A DNA stretch of 64,000 nt from Paenibacillus oralis (GTDB lineage: Bacteria > Bacillota > Bacilli > Paenibacillales > Paenibacillaceae), in contig NZ_RRCN01000001.1 in assembly GCF_003863965.1 (NCBI RefSeq), positions 2,676,527-2,740,526 on the forward strand, read 5' to 3'. The notes under the pieces are model-generated. The model did not search any database. It had not been told where the DNA came from and saw nothing but the letters and a program-made list of their open reading frames with translations. The translations under genes were made by a program, and so were the position numbers. Below are positions 37,575 to 48,480 of this stretch, one piece after another. Numbering within the stretch: position 1 is the first letter of the stretch; each line of letters begins with the position of its first letter.

Positions 37575-38348
37575 ATGAACGCGATAAACCGAAACGAATT
37601 AAGAAAACGGTGGCAAGTGGAAGAAGCGAAAGGCTTTCGGGGCTGGGATTTTTCCTATCTGACCGGCCGGATGGCGGAAGAAGAGCTTCCGTGGGATTAT
37701 GAAACAAGCGTGAAGTCTTTGATGGACGGCGATACGGTCATGCTGGATATGGGCACAGGCGGTGGAGAGTTTTTGCTGTCGCTTTCGCCGCCGCCGGGCC
37801 GGACTTATGCGACGGAGAGCTATCCGCCCAACTATGAGCTGTGCCGGGCGAAGCTGCTGGCCTACGGAATCGAAGTCAAATTCGTGGAGGACGATGATGT
37901 TTTGCCGTTTGAAGACGGCCTGTTCGATCTGGTGATCAACCGGCACGAATCGTTCTCCCCCCGGGAGGTCAGCCGCATCCTGAAGCCGGGAGGCGTGTTC
38001 GTCACCCAGCAGGTCGGCGGGATGAACAACCGGGAGCTGTCGCGGTTTTTGCTGGGCGAGGGAGCGATGACGACGCCGGCGGACTTCGGACTGGCTCAAA
38101 CGGCGGAAGCGCTGGAAAAAGCGGGATTTATGGTGCTGGACCGGCAGGAATGCTTCCCGCAGCTGCGTTTTAAGGATGTTGGCGCGCTCGTCTTTTTCGC
38201 CAAAATCATCGAATGGGAATTCGCCGGCTTTTCCGTGGACCGCTGCTTAGAGCGGCTGCTTGAACTGCACGAAGCCGCAGAGCGGGATGGGGAAGTAACG
38301 AGCCGGGAACATCGTTTTTTTATTTTAGCGCGTAAACCGTTTATGTGA
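37575..38348 (+). CDS. Class I SAM-dependent methyltransferase
   Basis: A 257-residue methyltransferase. Motif I is LDMGTGGGEFLLSL near residue 60, the acidic residue ending strand 2 is in ATESYPPNYE, and DLVINRHESFSPREVSRILKPGG (in part) covers motifs II to III near 118-140. It resembles YcgJ/UbiE-like small-molecule methyltransferases. ATG 37575 is taken over a TTG 6 nt upstream; the ribosome site (GGTGAA) is weak. Promoter-like TTGCTC and TATGAT lie about 60 and 35 bp upstream. Confidence 0.8.
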   Translation: MNAINRNELRKRWQVEEAKGFRGWDFSYLTGRMAEEELPWDYETSVKSLMDGDTVMLDMGTGGGEFLLSLSPPPGRTYATESYPPNYELCRAKLLAYGIEVKFVEDDDVLPFEDGLFDLVINRHESFSPREVSRILKPGGVFVTQQVGGMNNRELSRFLLGEGAMTTPADFGLAQTAEALEKAGFMVLDRQECFPQLRFKDVGALVFFAKIIEWEFAGFSVDRCLERLLELHEAAERDGEVTSREHRFFILARKPFM

Positions 38349-38384
38349 TGAACGATACCGCCGTTTGAAGGAGAGGAAGTACTT

Positions 38385-39569
38385 TTGCCTTATTTTACGA
38401 TTTTTGCGTCCCGGAACGATATTCGCGATATCGGCGGGCTGGTTCGCGAGGTTTTTGGGGACGGCTTTAAAGTAACCGAAGGAGGTCCGGGCGAAACGGA
38501 GTTTTCGGTCCTGCCGAAAGGCTGGTTTAAAAACAACAAAATCACGATTCGCGTGGCCTCGGAGGATACCGATCCGGATTATTTCGATAATAACATTCCG
38601 GGGATGATGGGATTTTACGACAGCATTCCGTTTGAAGACGAGGAGTTGAAACGCCGCGTGCTGCTCCAAATCTCCGTGATCAATACGATGCTGGCGATCG
38701 AAACCGAAAAAGAGTACGGCCAGGACTACATGGAACGGTTCATGAGCCTTGCCGGAAAGGTGGACGGGATCGGGTTTATTTCCGACGGTACGCTGCTGGA
38801 CCGGGATGGACGGGTGATCGTGTATCCCGACGGCCGGTCCGATGCCGCGGATTTCAGTCCGCGAGCCTGCACGCGAAAAATTCGAGGCGAAGATCGCTCC
38901 ACCCCGGAGGGAGCGGAGAGAAAGCAGAGGAATTTGGCTTATCTCAAGGAAAAGCAAATCCCGTATTTGGAGCATCTGCCCGAACTCCCGCCGTTAAGCG
39001 AACTTAGAGTCAAGTCCAGAGAGGAGATCGCCCGCCGGGCGGCGGCCCTGCTGATCGTCATCCAATACGCGTGCGACGTCGCCCAGGAGAGCGATCTGGC
39101 GGAGTCGAAAGCTTTTGTGACCGGCCTGCTGGATCAATTCGGGGTGGCGGATGAACTGGCCGAATTGGAGAGAGACCTGCTGGAGCAAGCGGAGCCTGCC
39201 CGGCAGGACGCCATCAACCTGACCTGGCAATACGAGGCCTATTGGGCGCTTCTGTGGGCGCTTGGGGTGGTGGATTCGCTCGATTTTCCGGACCATACGT
39301 GCGACTGCGATTTTGCGATTAAGGCGGTTTCCAGCTGCGAAGGCTTTGCCGAGTTTCTGGAGCGGACATCGTTGCGCCGCCCGGAAGAGATTTTGGACGA
39401 GGCCGACAAGATCTACCGGCTGCACTGGGCCTGCGTCAACGACCGGATTCAAGGCCGGGACCCTGCGGGCGGCCTGATCGAAAGCGTCGTGATGGAACGG
39501 CGCCGCGGCCTGTTCTGGATGATCGGCTACCGGGACGAAGCGTGGGACGACATTAGCATGGATACGTGA
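38385..39569 (+). CDS. DUF4272-domain protein
   Basis: A 394-residue protein. The C-terminal half (about residues 180-390) fits DUF4272: RKQRNLAYLKEKQIPYLEHLP (in part), a LRVKSREEIARRAAALLIV helix, then W-rich segments WQYEAYWALLWALGVVD and HWACVNDR, ending with RRRGLFWMIGY. The N-terminal half (1-170) is separate and unrecognised. DUF4272 proteins are widespread but uncharacterised, often near toxin or immunity genes in other genomes; nothing here proves such a role. TTG 38385 follows AAGGAGAGG. A strong terminator closes the gene. Confidence 0.75.
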   Translation: MPYFTIFASRNDIRDIGGLVREVFGDGFKVTEGGPGETEFSVLPKGWFKNNKITIRVASEDTDPDYFDNNIPGMMGFYDSIPFEDEELKRRVLLQISVINTMLAIETEKEYGQDYMERFMSLAGKVDGIGFISDGTLLDRDGRVIVYPDGRSDAADFSPRACTRKIRGEDRSTPEGAERKQRNLAYLKEKQIPYLEHLPELPPLSELRVKSREEIARRAAALLIVIQYACDVAQESDLAESKAFVTGLLDQFGVADELAELERDLLEQAEPARQDAINLTWQYEAYWALLWALGVVDSLDFPDHTCDCDFAIKAVSSCEGFAEFLERTSLRRPEEILDEADKIYRLHWACVNDRIQGRDPAGGLIESVVMERRRGLFWMIGYRDEAWDDISMDT

Positions 39570-39609
39570 TATATAGAAATATAGGTACGCGAACTCAGTT
39601 GGAACTGCT

Positions 39610-39638
39610 GGACCTGCCCTTGGGGCGGGTCCTTTTTT
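39610..39638 (+). terminator. Terminator after the DUF4272 gene
   Basis: Ten-bp stem with one G-U pair (39610-39619 with 39623-39632), 3-nt loop and TTTTTT. Confidence 0.8.
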
Positions 39639-39670
39639 GTTAAACTAGTTTCCTGGCAGACCAGCCGGCG

Positions 39671-39872
39671 GAAATAGCGGAACAAAAGGGCGTTATTTTC
39701 GCGATACGTTGGCTCTTTCGCAAAATAGAGCCCTTTTATGTCGTTATTTTGGGCGTAGGCGGTAAAAAGGAGGTATCTCCGGGAGATGCGGGGGAGATAA
39801 AGACATTTTTTACCGTTATTTTGCGCACGAAGGGGAACAATGCCAAAATAACGCCCAAAAAGTACGCTATTT
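39671..39872. repeat. Four-unit intergenic element, family B, copy 3
   Basis: Units start at 39671, 39721, 39794 and 39844 (gaps 50, 73, 50), form AAATAGCGG...GCGTTATTT. The spacer continues to 40163 with a GC-rich stretch that shows no gene; the licR promoter must lie there. Confidence 0.85.
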
Positions 39873-40163
39873 CGGGGCGGTCTGGGCCGGGACGAGGTTG
39901 TGCCCGTGAATGACCAGTGTAAGGGGCAGGCCTAGTCCTGGAATGATCACTGTACAGGGGCCGGCCTGTCCTGGCTGGGCTGATCTGACCTGGACAGATC
40001 TTGCCTGACCCGGTCCGGTTAGCGGCCAAAGCTATCCTGTGATTTTTGCCGCTCCAAATTGCAGAATCCAAACTGTTCATATACGCGAGTATCTCCTACT
40101 ATAGAGCTATAACCAGCTGAGTTGCTTCATCAGATACTAGTATCGCAAATGAGGGATTGCATC

Positions 40164-42086
40164 ATGAGGGAACGCAAGATTGTCGACCTTCTGACCGGCA
40201 GTCAGGCCCCGGTAAAAATGAGCGAGCTGACACATCAGCTCGGACTCGCGGAACGGACGGTCAGAGAGCTGATCCGCAGCCTGAACAAAGACGGCGAGAA
40301 AAACGGCTTTCGCATCCGGATGATCCGCGGTCAAGGTTACCGTCTGGAGACTACGGAGGAAGCGCGCTTTAAAGCCTATCGGCTTCATATGAAAGAAAAC
40401 CGGGAAAACCACGTCGATCTCAACAACAAGGCGGCACGGCAGCAGTATTTGCTGCTGTACTTGTTCCAAAGCGATTCGTTTCAGTCGATGGAGCGGCTGG
40501 CCGACGAAATCGGCGTCAGCCGTTCCACGATTATCGCCGACTTGAAGGAAGTGGAGCAGCAGCTTGAGGCGTTTGGGCTGAAGCTGAGCCGCAAAGCCCA
40601 TTACGGCATGAAGATCGAGGGCGATGAGCAAAATTTCCGGAAAGCTTTTTCCCACTTTATTTTAAACAACCGGCAGACGATCAAGCAGTCCGAGGATTTC
40701 CAGCAGTTTCGCCGGCGCTTTGACGCCAAGAAGCTCAAAGCCCGCCTGCTCAAGCTGCTAAAGGATAACGGGCTGGACATATCGGATGTCTATTTGAATA
40801 ACATTGTGACCCATCTGTTTATTTTGCTGTACCGGGTTTCGCGCCGCAACCTGATCGTCGCCGACCAGATGATGCCGCGCAATCCCGAACCGCTGTATCA
40901 AAGAATTGCCAGGGACGTGGCGGACTGGATCGCCGGTGAATATGCCATCCGGCTGCCGCAGGATGAGGTCGAGTATTTGGCGCTGCATTTGTCCGGCAAA
41001 ACGATCGTCCAGCATATTGGGGACGAGGAAAAAGCGGAGCTCCGCATCGGGATGAGCCGTATTCTGCAAAGGCTGGACGAGGAGTTTTTGACCGATTTCA
41101 ACCGGGATGAGGAGCTGCGGGAAGCGCTGCTGATGCATATGTTTCCGCTGCTGAACCGGCTGTACTACAATCTCCAGCTGAAAAATCCGCTGGTGGAGGA
41201 CGTATACAGCGAATACGCCAACGTCTTCGTCATTTCGTTCCGGTTCGCGGAAATCATCGAGGAGAAATACGGCTTCAAAATGTCCCGGGACGAGGCGGGT
41301 TACGTGGCCCTTCATTTTGCTACCCATCTGGAGCGGATGAAGCAGCAGCGGCTTGAGCAGTTCCGGCGGATCGCCGTCGTGTGCTCTTCGGGCGGGGGCA
41401 GCGCGCACCTGATCCGGTTGAAGTTGGAGTCGATTTTTCCCAAAGCTTCGGTGATCACGGCTTCCATCACAGAGCTGGACAAGCTGCAGGACCAGCCGCT
41501 GGACTTGATCCTAACCACGATTCCGCTGGAGGACGAGATTACGAAAAAACCGGTCATCCACATCAAGCAGTGGCTGGACGACCAGGAAATCCAGCGGATC
41601 AAGGAAACGATCTCCCTGCAGATCGGACCCGTGCATGCCTCGTATAAACTGAAGGATTTTAAGGAGCTTTTTCAGCGGGAATTGTTCCATCTGTCGGGCC
41701 TGGACGACTACCTGGAGCTGCTGCAGCGGCGCTGCGAAGAGGTGGTTTCCGCAGGGTACTCGGCTCCCGATTTCACGGAGCAGGTCCTGTTCAGGGAACA
41801 CAAATTTACGACGATCTACAAAAACGGTGTGGCCGGTCCCCACCCGATGCGGATGAGCGCGATCAAGGACTGTATTAACGTCACCCTGCTCGAGAAGCCC
41901 ATCGTTTACGAAGACAAACCGGTGCAGATCATTTTTCTGATTAATTTGCGCCCAGGGCAATTGTTTCTGCACCGGGAGATCAGCAAGCTGCTGCTGTTGA
42001 TCATGGAAAAAGAAGATATCCGCGATAAATTGCTGCATGTCGGCAGCTACGAACAATTCATCACCCTTATAGAAAATTTATTATAG
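40164..42086 (+). CDS. PTS-regulated transcription activator, LicR type
   Basis: A 640-residue regulator: two N-terminal winged-helix domains (about 1-70 and 85-160), PRD1 and PRD2 (about 180-400), an EIIB-like P-loop CSSGGGSAHL near 415 and a C-terminal fructose/mannitol EIIA-like domain with His in GPHPMRM near 560. PRD phosphorylation by HPr activates and by the sugar permease inhibits in the LicR/ManR/MtlR class. It precedes the lichenan/cellobiose-type PTS genes by 16 bp and probably drives them. ATG 40164 is selected by the GAGGGA site; earlier in-frame ATGs exist. Confidence 0.88.
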   Translation: MRERKIVDLLTGSQAPVKMSELTHQLGLAERTVRELIRSLNKDGEKNGFRIRMIRGQGYRLETTEEARFKAYRLHMKENRENHVDLNNKAARQQYLLLYLFQSDSFQSMERLADEIGVSRSTIIADLKEVEQQLEAFGLKLSRKAHYGMKIEGDEQNFRKAFSHFILNNRQTIKQSEDFQQFRRRFDAKKLKARLLKLLKDNGLDISDVYLNNIVTHLFILLYRVSRRNLIVADQMMPRNPEPLYQRIARDVADWIAGEYAIRLPQDEVEYLALHLSGKTIVQHIGDEEKAELRIGMSRILQRLDEEFLTDFNRDEELREALLMHMFPLLNRLYYNLQLKNPLVEDVYSEYANVFVISFRFAEIIEEKYGFKMSRDEAGYVALHFATHLERMKQQRLEQFRRIAVVCSSGGGSAHLIRLKLESIFPKASVITASITELDKLQDQPLDLILTTIPLEDEITKKPVIHIKQWLDDQEIQRIKETISLQIGPVHASYKLKDFKELFQRELFHLSGLDDYLELLQRRCEEVVSAGYSAPDFTEQVLFREHKFTTIYKNGVAGPHPMRMSAIKDCINVTLLEKPIVYEDKPVQIIFLINLRPGQLFLHREISKLLLLIMEKEDIRDKLLHVGSYEQFITLIENLL

Positions 42087-42102
42087 GAGCGGTAGAAACC
42101 AT

Positions 42103-42441
42103 ATGGAGTACGAACAAACGGTTATGCAAATCATCGCCAGCAGCGGCGAAGCCAGAAGTCTTAGCCTAAAAGCGGTCCGGATCGCGCGTGAAGGAAAGCT
42201 GGAGGAGGCCGAAGAGCTGGTCAAACAGGCGAAGGAAAAGCTTAAGGACGCGCACAAAGTCCAAACCAAGCTGATTCAGGCCGAAGGACGCGGAGAAAAA
42301 GCGGAAGTGACCATGCTGATGATCCACGCGCAGGACCATTTGATGAACGCGCTCACCGTACGTGAGCTGATTGTGGAGCTGATCGAGGAAATCAAAGCGC
42401 GCCTGGCGCTGCAACAACAAGTGAAAGGAACGGTGAATTAA
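42103..42441 (+). CDS. PTS cellobiose/lichenan EIIA
   Basis: A 112-residue helical EIIA of the lactose/cellobiose family. The phosphorylated His75 lies in MLMIHAQDHLM. It passes phosphate from HPr to EIIB (next gene). ATG 42103 follows TAGGAGCGG. Encoded directly after licR in one operon. Confidence 0.93.
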   Translation: MEYEQTVMQIIASSGEARSLSLKAVRIAREGKLEEAEELVKQAKEKLKDAHKVQTKLIQAEGRGEKAEVTMLMIHAQDHLMNALTVRELIVELIEEIKARLALQQQVKGTVN

Positions 42442-42442
42442 G

Positions 42443-42751
42443 ATGAAAAAGATTTTGCTTGCCTGTGCCGGAGGATTCTCGACAAGCATGCTGGTGGAAC
42501 GAATGAAGGAGGCGGCGCGAGCCCAAAACATCGAGGTGCTGATCGACGCCGTCGCCGAAAGCGATATCGACGCGCAGGCGCCGTTTGACATCATTATGCT
42601 CGGGCCGCAAATGGGCCATGCCGAAGCGGAGCTGGCCGAAGCTTATCCGCAGATCCCGGTAACGACCATCGATATGGCCGATTACGGGATGATGAACGGC
42701 GAGAAAGTGCTGGCCACGGCCTTCGAATTGATGGAGAAGGGAGTTAAATAA
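42443..42751 (+). CDS. PTS cellobiose/lichenan EIIB
   Basis: A 102-residue EIIB of the lactose/cellobiose family with the phosphorylated Cys8 in LLACAGGFSTSMLV. The start is 1 nt after the EIIA stop, and AAGGAACGG upstream serves as ribosome site. Confidence 0.93.
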   Translation: MKKILLACAGGFSTSMLVERMKEAARAQNIEVLIDAVAESDIDAQAPFDIIMLGPQMGHAEAELAEAYPQIPVTTIDMADYGMMNGEKVLATAFELMEKGVK

Positions 42752-42752
42752 A

Positions 42753-44054
42753 ATGGCGGGGGGCGCTGAATGGAGAGTTAAAATCCAGAAAATCAGCAAC
42801 AAAGTGCAGAAAAACATTTACATCAGCTCGATCTCCAACGGACTGATGGCCTTGATGCCGATCCTCATCCTGGGCGCGATATTTTCCCTGATTAATGCGC
42901 TCAAGATCGAGTCGTATCAGGCTTTTCTTGAAAGCAGCGGACTGAAAACGTTTACCTCGATGCCGATGACGGTGACGACCGATTTGATCGCACTTTATGC
43001 CACATTTTCGATCGCGTACAATTTTGCCACGCAAAAGAAACAGCAGGGTTTTTCGGCGGGAATTTTGGCCCTGATGGGATTTTTGCTCGTCACCCCGAAG
43101 GGTTTGCTGGATGACGGGGCGACGGCCGCGATCGGGTACTCCTGGCTGGGGGCGAAAGGGCTGTTCGTCGCCATTATCGTAGCCCTGTTAGTGGGTACGG
43201 TGTACGTTTTCGTATTGGAGAAAAAGTTCTACATCAAAATGCCGAAGGGCGTTCCGCCGACCGTGGAAAAATCGTTTGCGGCGCTGACCCCCGGATTTTT
43301 AATGGCGATCATCCTGCTTATTCTGTCGGCTATCTTCCGGGCGACTCCGTACGGGAATATGCATGAGTTCGTGTTCAACATCATTCAGGTTCCGTTAACC
43401 AGTCTCGGCGGCACCTGGTGGGCGATGCTCGTCTGCGTGTTCGTCATTCATCTGCTGTGGTTTTTCGGCGTGCACGGAACGCTGGTCGTCTACTCGGTCG
43501 TTGGTCCGATCTGGGTAACGCTTGGTCTGGAAAATCTTCAGGCGTACCAGCAGGGGCTGGAAGGCACGAATATCGTCGGTTCGCCGTTTTTCCCCGTGTA
43601 TGTGCTGGTCGGCGGGGCTGGGGCCACGCTTGGGCTGATCATTACGATGCTGTTTGCCAAGTCCAAACGTTATAAAACGCTGGGCCGGCTGGCGATCGTG
43701 CCAAGCTTTATCGGCGTAAACGAGCCGGTTATTTTCGGGCTGCCGCTGGTGCTGAACCTGCGCCTGATGATTCCGTTCATCGTGACGCCGATCATTACGA
43801 GCGGGCTGGCCATTCTGCTGACCGCTTTGGGCATTTTGCCCGTCCTTAACGGGGTACAGGTTCCGCTGGGCATTCCGATCATTTTCAACGGCTGGATGAC
43901 CGGCGGCTGGCGGGTCGGTTTGTTCCAGATCGTGCTGATCGCGATCAGCGTGGCTATGTACTATCCGTTCTTTAAAAAGGCCGATGCCGAGGCGCTGGCC
44001 GATGAGCAAGCGGCCGAGGCGAAGGAGCGGGAACAGGCGGCGGTGCAGGCTTAG
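42753..44054 (+). CDS. PTS cellobiose/lichenan EIIC permease
   Basis: A 433-residue integral membrane permease with about ten hydrophobic segments and the family motifs HLLWFFGVHG near 230 and FIGVNEPVIFGLPLVLNLRL (about 318-337). It transports beta-glucoside oligomers such as cellobiose with the EIIA and EIIB proteins encoded upstream. The last 25 residues are a Glu/Ala-rich tail. The start is 1 nt after the EIIB stop. Confidence 0.93.
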   Translation: MAGGAEWRVKIQKISNKVQKNIYISSISNGLMALMPILILGAIFSLINALKIESYQAFLESSGLKTFTSMPMTVTTDLIALYATFSIAYNFATQKKQQGFSAGILALMGFLLVTPKGLLDDGATAAIGYSWLGAKGLFVAIIVALLVGTVYVFVLEKKFYIKMPKGVPPTVEKSFAALTPGFLMAIILLILSAIFRATPYGNMHEFVFNIIQVPLTSLGGTWWAMLVCVFVIHLLWFFGVHGTLVVYSVVGPIWVTLGLENLQAYQQGLEGTNIVGSPFFPVYVLVGGAGATLGLIITMLFAKSKRYKTLGRLAIVPSFIGVNEPVIFGLPLVLNLRLMIPFIVTPIITSGLAILLTALGILPVLNGVQVPLGIPIIFNGWMTGGWRVGLFQIVLIAISVAMYYPFFKKADAEALADEQAAEAKEREQAAVQA

Positions 44055-44078
44055 AACTCTTAGAGGATAAGGCGGTGA

Positions 44079-45563
<1,485 letters not shown>

Positions 45564-45668
45564 GGGAAGAACTCAGCCACCTTTAAGGGGAAGAACTCAG
45601 CAACCCTTAATTCGAAGGCGGGGCTGTCCGGCGCAGTGTTGAACTGCGTTTGGGCGGCCTTGTTTTTT
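45564..45668 (+). terminator. Tandem duplication and probable terminator after the PTS operon
   Basis: A 25-bp sequence around AGGGGAAGAACTCAGC is present twice in tandem (about 45562-45609). Then follows an imperfect hairpin (outer AAGGC/GCCTT, inner GCGCAGT/ACTGCGT, about 45615-45661) and TGTTTTTTT. The outer stem is interrupted, so confidence is moderate. Confidence 0.5.
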
Positions 45669-45678
45669 TCTCCTAATA

Positions 45679-45865
45679 GCTAAGGGACACCAGAGCCGTT
45701 ATTTGAGGAAAATCGGAGGTTTGCAAAATGTAACGGACACAGATGCTCTTATTTACCTCAAATCGGCCTGGATGAACGGGTTTAGAGCGAAATAGGGTCG
45801 CCTGTGTCCGTTAGGCTGGGAAATACCCGGGAAATGGGCGGATAAGGTCGCTGGTGTCCGTTAGA
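45679..45865. repeat. Four-unit intergenic element, family E (relative of A)
   Basis: Units start at 45679, 45729, 45790 and 45840: gaps 50, 61 and 50, exactly as in family A, but the core reads TAACGGACAC instead of TAACGGTTG. Units 3 and 4 are reversed (GTGTCCGTTA). The centre ends GGGTTTAGAGCG, close to family A. The sequence from there to 46100 shows no gene. Confidence 0.8.
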
Positions 45866-46112
45866 GCAACGTCCACTGGATGTAGATTACAGATGGAAAG
45901 GGCCGAGGTACTTGGGCGCTACTGTTCATGAAGAAGGGGAAAGTTACTCAAAGAACAGAAGAGGGAATGGGAACCCATCCCTCCAATCGCTCCAAAGTAG
46001 AAGTCAGAGCCATTAAAGGACGCGGTTAGGCGTTTTTCTTAGTTGGTGCGGGAGTCCCTCATCCATCCGAAATTTTTCACCCCTCATGCCGCGAATCGTC
46101 ACCTTTCTAAAT

Positions 46113-46133
46113 TGATAGCGCTAACATTACAAT
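46113..46133 (+). promoter_or_regulatory. cre-like operator and -10 box of the sugar ABC operon
   Basis: TGATAGCGCTAACA (46113-46126) has one mismatch to the CcpA consensus and is also a good LacI-family half-palindrome. TACAAT (46128-46133) is a likely -10. Binding here would block transcription of the sugar transporter genes. Confidence 0.55.
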
Positions 46134-46169
46134 GAGATTAATCATAAATCGAGGGGGGAACTACCGGAT

Positions 46170-47507
46170 ATGAAAAAGAGAATGACCCAAAAATGGATCG
46201 CTATGATTTGCGGCGCCGCGATGCTGGCGCTTCTGCTGGCCGGGTGCGGCGGAGGGAGCGAAACCGCCGGCGGCAGCGGCGGCGGGACTGGCGGGGAGAA
46301 GGTGAGCATCTCCATCTGGCATAACTGGACCGGGCAGGATGCCAAGGCGGTGGCGATGCGGAAAATCATCGAGGATTTCCGGGTGCAAAACCCGGACATC
46401 GAGGTGGTCGACGAGGGGCTTCCGACCGATGGGCTGAAAACCCGGCTGCGCACGGTGGCGGCGGCTGACGAAATGCCCGATTTGTTCGTGATGTGGCCGG
46501 ACGCGATGACGAAGGAGTTCGTCAAAGGCGATCTGCTGCAGCCGATCGATGACGAATTGAACGCCAATCCGGAATGGAAAAACGGCTTCATCCCGAACGC
46601 CTTGGACGGCTACACCGTGGACGGCAAAATCTACTCCGTGCCGATGAACCTGGCGCCGAGCTCGTTTATTTTTTACAATGATGCGCTGTTCAAAAAATAC
46701 AACGTCAAAGTGCCGGAAACGTGGGAGGAATTGGAGGCGGCGGTCCAGACGTTTAACGACAACGGCGTGATTCCGATCGCGCTGGGCAACAAAGCGAACT
46801 GGGTGGCGCAGTCGACGTTTTTCAGCACGGTGGCGGACCGGATTACGGGGACGGACTGGTTCCTGAAAGCGGTGGAGCAGGATGGGGCCAAGTTCACCGA
46901 CCCTGAATTTATCGAGGCGCTTAAGACGTTCCAGAAGCTCGGCGAAATCAACGCGTTCCAGGAAGGCTTCAACAGCCTGGACGAAACGCAGATGATGCAG
47001 CTGTACTTCCAGGGCAACGCGGCGATGGTCGTCAACGGCGGCTGGGCGTTGGCCAACCTGGTCAACAACGCGCCGCCGGAGGTGCTGGACAACACGCATA
47101 TTACGATCGTTCCGGCGATTGCGGACGGCAAAGGCGATCCCGCTACAACCTCTGGCGTCGTGGGAACGGGGCTTGGCGTCAGCAAGAAGCTGGATGGCGG
47201 CAAAAAGGAAGCGGCGATGAAGCTGTTCTACGCGCTGGCCGGGCCGGACGGGCAAAAGGCGACGCTGGACAGCAGCACCCTGGTCAGCTACAACATCGAG
47301 CTGGACAAGAGCAAAGCTCATCCGCTGTTCGTGGAGCTGTACGATTTGGTGCAGGGCATCAAAATTGTGCCGGTCTATGATTCCAAACTCGGCTCAGCCA
47401 CGGTTGAGGTGGTCAACAACGGGCTGCAGGAGCTGCTGATGGGCGGCAAACCAGAGGACATCGGGCGTAAAATCCAGGACACGCAGGCTGCTGTAGTTGC
47501 GAACTAA
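46170..47507 (+). CDS. Sugar ABC transporter substrate-binding lipoprotein
   Basis: A 445-residue family 1 extracellular binding protein. The signal peptide ends in lipobox LLAGC (Cys near residue 26), followed by a Gly/Ser linker. ISIWHNWTG, the PDLFVMWPD stretch near 107 and AMVVNGGWAL near 288 are typical of oligosaccharide binders. With the permeases downstream and a beta-mannosidase 6 kb on, manno-oligosaccharides are the most likely ligand. No ATPase gene is included, which is normal where a shared MsmX-type ATPase serves several importers. GAGGGGGGA precedes ATG 46170. Confidence 0.92.
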   Translation: MKKRMTQKWIAMICGAAMLALLLAGCGGGSETAGGSGGGTGGEKVSISIWHNWTGQDAKAVAMRKIIEDFRVQNPDIEVVDEGLPTDGLKTRLRTVAAADEMPDLFVMWPDAMTKEFVKGDLLQPIDDELNANPEWKNGFIPNALDGYTVDGKIYSVPMNLAPSSFIFYNDALFKKYNVKVPETWEELEAAVQTFNDNGVIPIALGNKANWVAQSTFFSTVADRITGTDWFLKAVEQDGAKFTDPEFIEALKTFQKLGEINAFQEGFNSLDETQMMQLYFQGNAAMVVNGGWALANLVNNAPPEVLDNTHITIVPAIADGKGDPATTSGVVGTGLGVSKKLDGGKKEAAMKLFYALAGPDGQKATLDSSTLVSYNIELDKSKAHPLFVELYDLVQGIKIVPVYDSKLGSATVEVVNNGLQELLMGGKPEDIGRKIQDTQAAVVAN

Positions 47508-47514
47508 TATGACG

Positions 47515-47544
47515 CCCCTTCCCCTTGAGGGGGGAGGGGTTATT
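47515..47544 (+). terminator. Intra-operon attenuator hairpin
   Basis: CCCCTTCCCC paired with GGGGGAGGGG (47515-47524, 47529-47539), 4-nt loop, then TTATTTT, directly after the binding-protein gene. It would lower permease expression relative to the binding protein. Confidence 0.6.
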
Positions 47545-47567
47545 TTAATCAGGGGAAGTGAGAGCTT

Positions 47568-48446
47568 ATGAATGCGCTGCGCAGCAGGCGTTTTATCTTC
47601 ACGGGCCTGGCGCCCGCCGTGATTCTCTATGCGCTGTTCGTGTTTGTGCCGGTCGTCTGGTCGGCGTATTACGGCTTTTTTAACTGGTCGGGCATCGGTG
47701 AGGCGAAGTACAACGGGTTGAGCAATTATGCGGAAATTTTACGGGACCCCGTGTTTTGGCGGGCGCTGAAAAACAACATTATTTTCGTGCTTGCTTCGGT
47801 GTTCGGGCAAATCCCGCTGGCGCTGGCGTTGGCGGTGCTGCTGCATAAGGAGAGCGGGGTGCAGCGGTTCCTTCGCTCGGCCGTTTTTTTGCCGATGGTG
47901 CTTTCGACGGTGGTGATCGGGATGATCTGGCAGTACATTTACCATCCGCAAATCGGGATTCTTAATTTTTTGCTGGATGCGCTTGGGCTGGAGAGCTGGA
48001 AGCTGCAGTGGCTGTCGGACGGGAATATCGCCATCTATTCGCTGCTGCCGCCGCTGGTCTGGAGTTATGTGGGCCTGTATTTGATCATTTTCATATCCGC
48101 GTTGCAAAATATCCCCGGGGAAATCCACGACGCGGCCAAAATCGACGGGGTGTCCGGGGTGCGCAAACTGTGGGCCATTTCGTTGCCGATGATCAAAAAC
48201 ACGGTCCAGGTCGCGGTCGTCCTGTGCATTTCCGGGAGCCTGAAGTCGTTTGATCTCGTGTACATTATGACCAAAGGCGGGCCGGCTCACGCCACCGAAC
48301 TGCTGGCGACGTATATGTACAACTCGACGTTTTCGACCTACCGCTACGGCTTCGGCAGCGCGATTTCGACGACGATTATGGTGATCAGTTTGCTGCTGAT
48401 CGGAACAAGCCAATGGCTGACGAGCCGCAAGAAAGGCACGGCGTGA
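47568..48446 (+). CDS. Sugar ABC transporter permease, MalF type
   Basis: A 292-residue permease with six hydrophobic segments and the ATPase-contact loop EIHDAAKIDGVSGVRKLWAISLP (in part; about 185-207). It forms a heterodimer with the next protein. GGGGAAGTGAG precedes ATG 47568. Expected to work with a shared MsmX-type ATPase encoded elsewhere. Confidence 0.92.
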   Translation: MNALRSRRFIFTGLAPAVILYALFVFVPVVWSAYYGFFNWSGIGEAKYNGLSNYAEILRDPVFWRALKNNIIFVLASVFGQIPLALALAVLLHKESGVQRFLRSAVFLPMVLSTVVIGMIWQYIYHPQIGILNFLLDALGLESWKLQWLSDGNIAIYSLLPPLVWSYVGLYLIIFISALQNIPGEIHDAAKIDGVSGVRKLWAISLPMIKNTVQVAVVLCISGSLKSFDLVYIMTKGGPAHATELLATYMYNSTFSTYRYGFGSAISTTIMVISLLLIGTSQWLTSRKKGTA

Positions 48447-48480
48447 AAGCACGGCGTAATCAAGAAGGGAGGATTCAGGG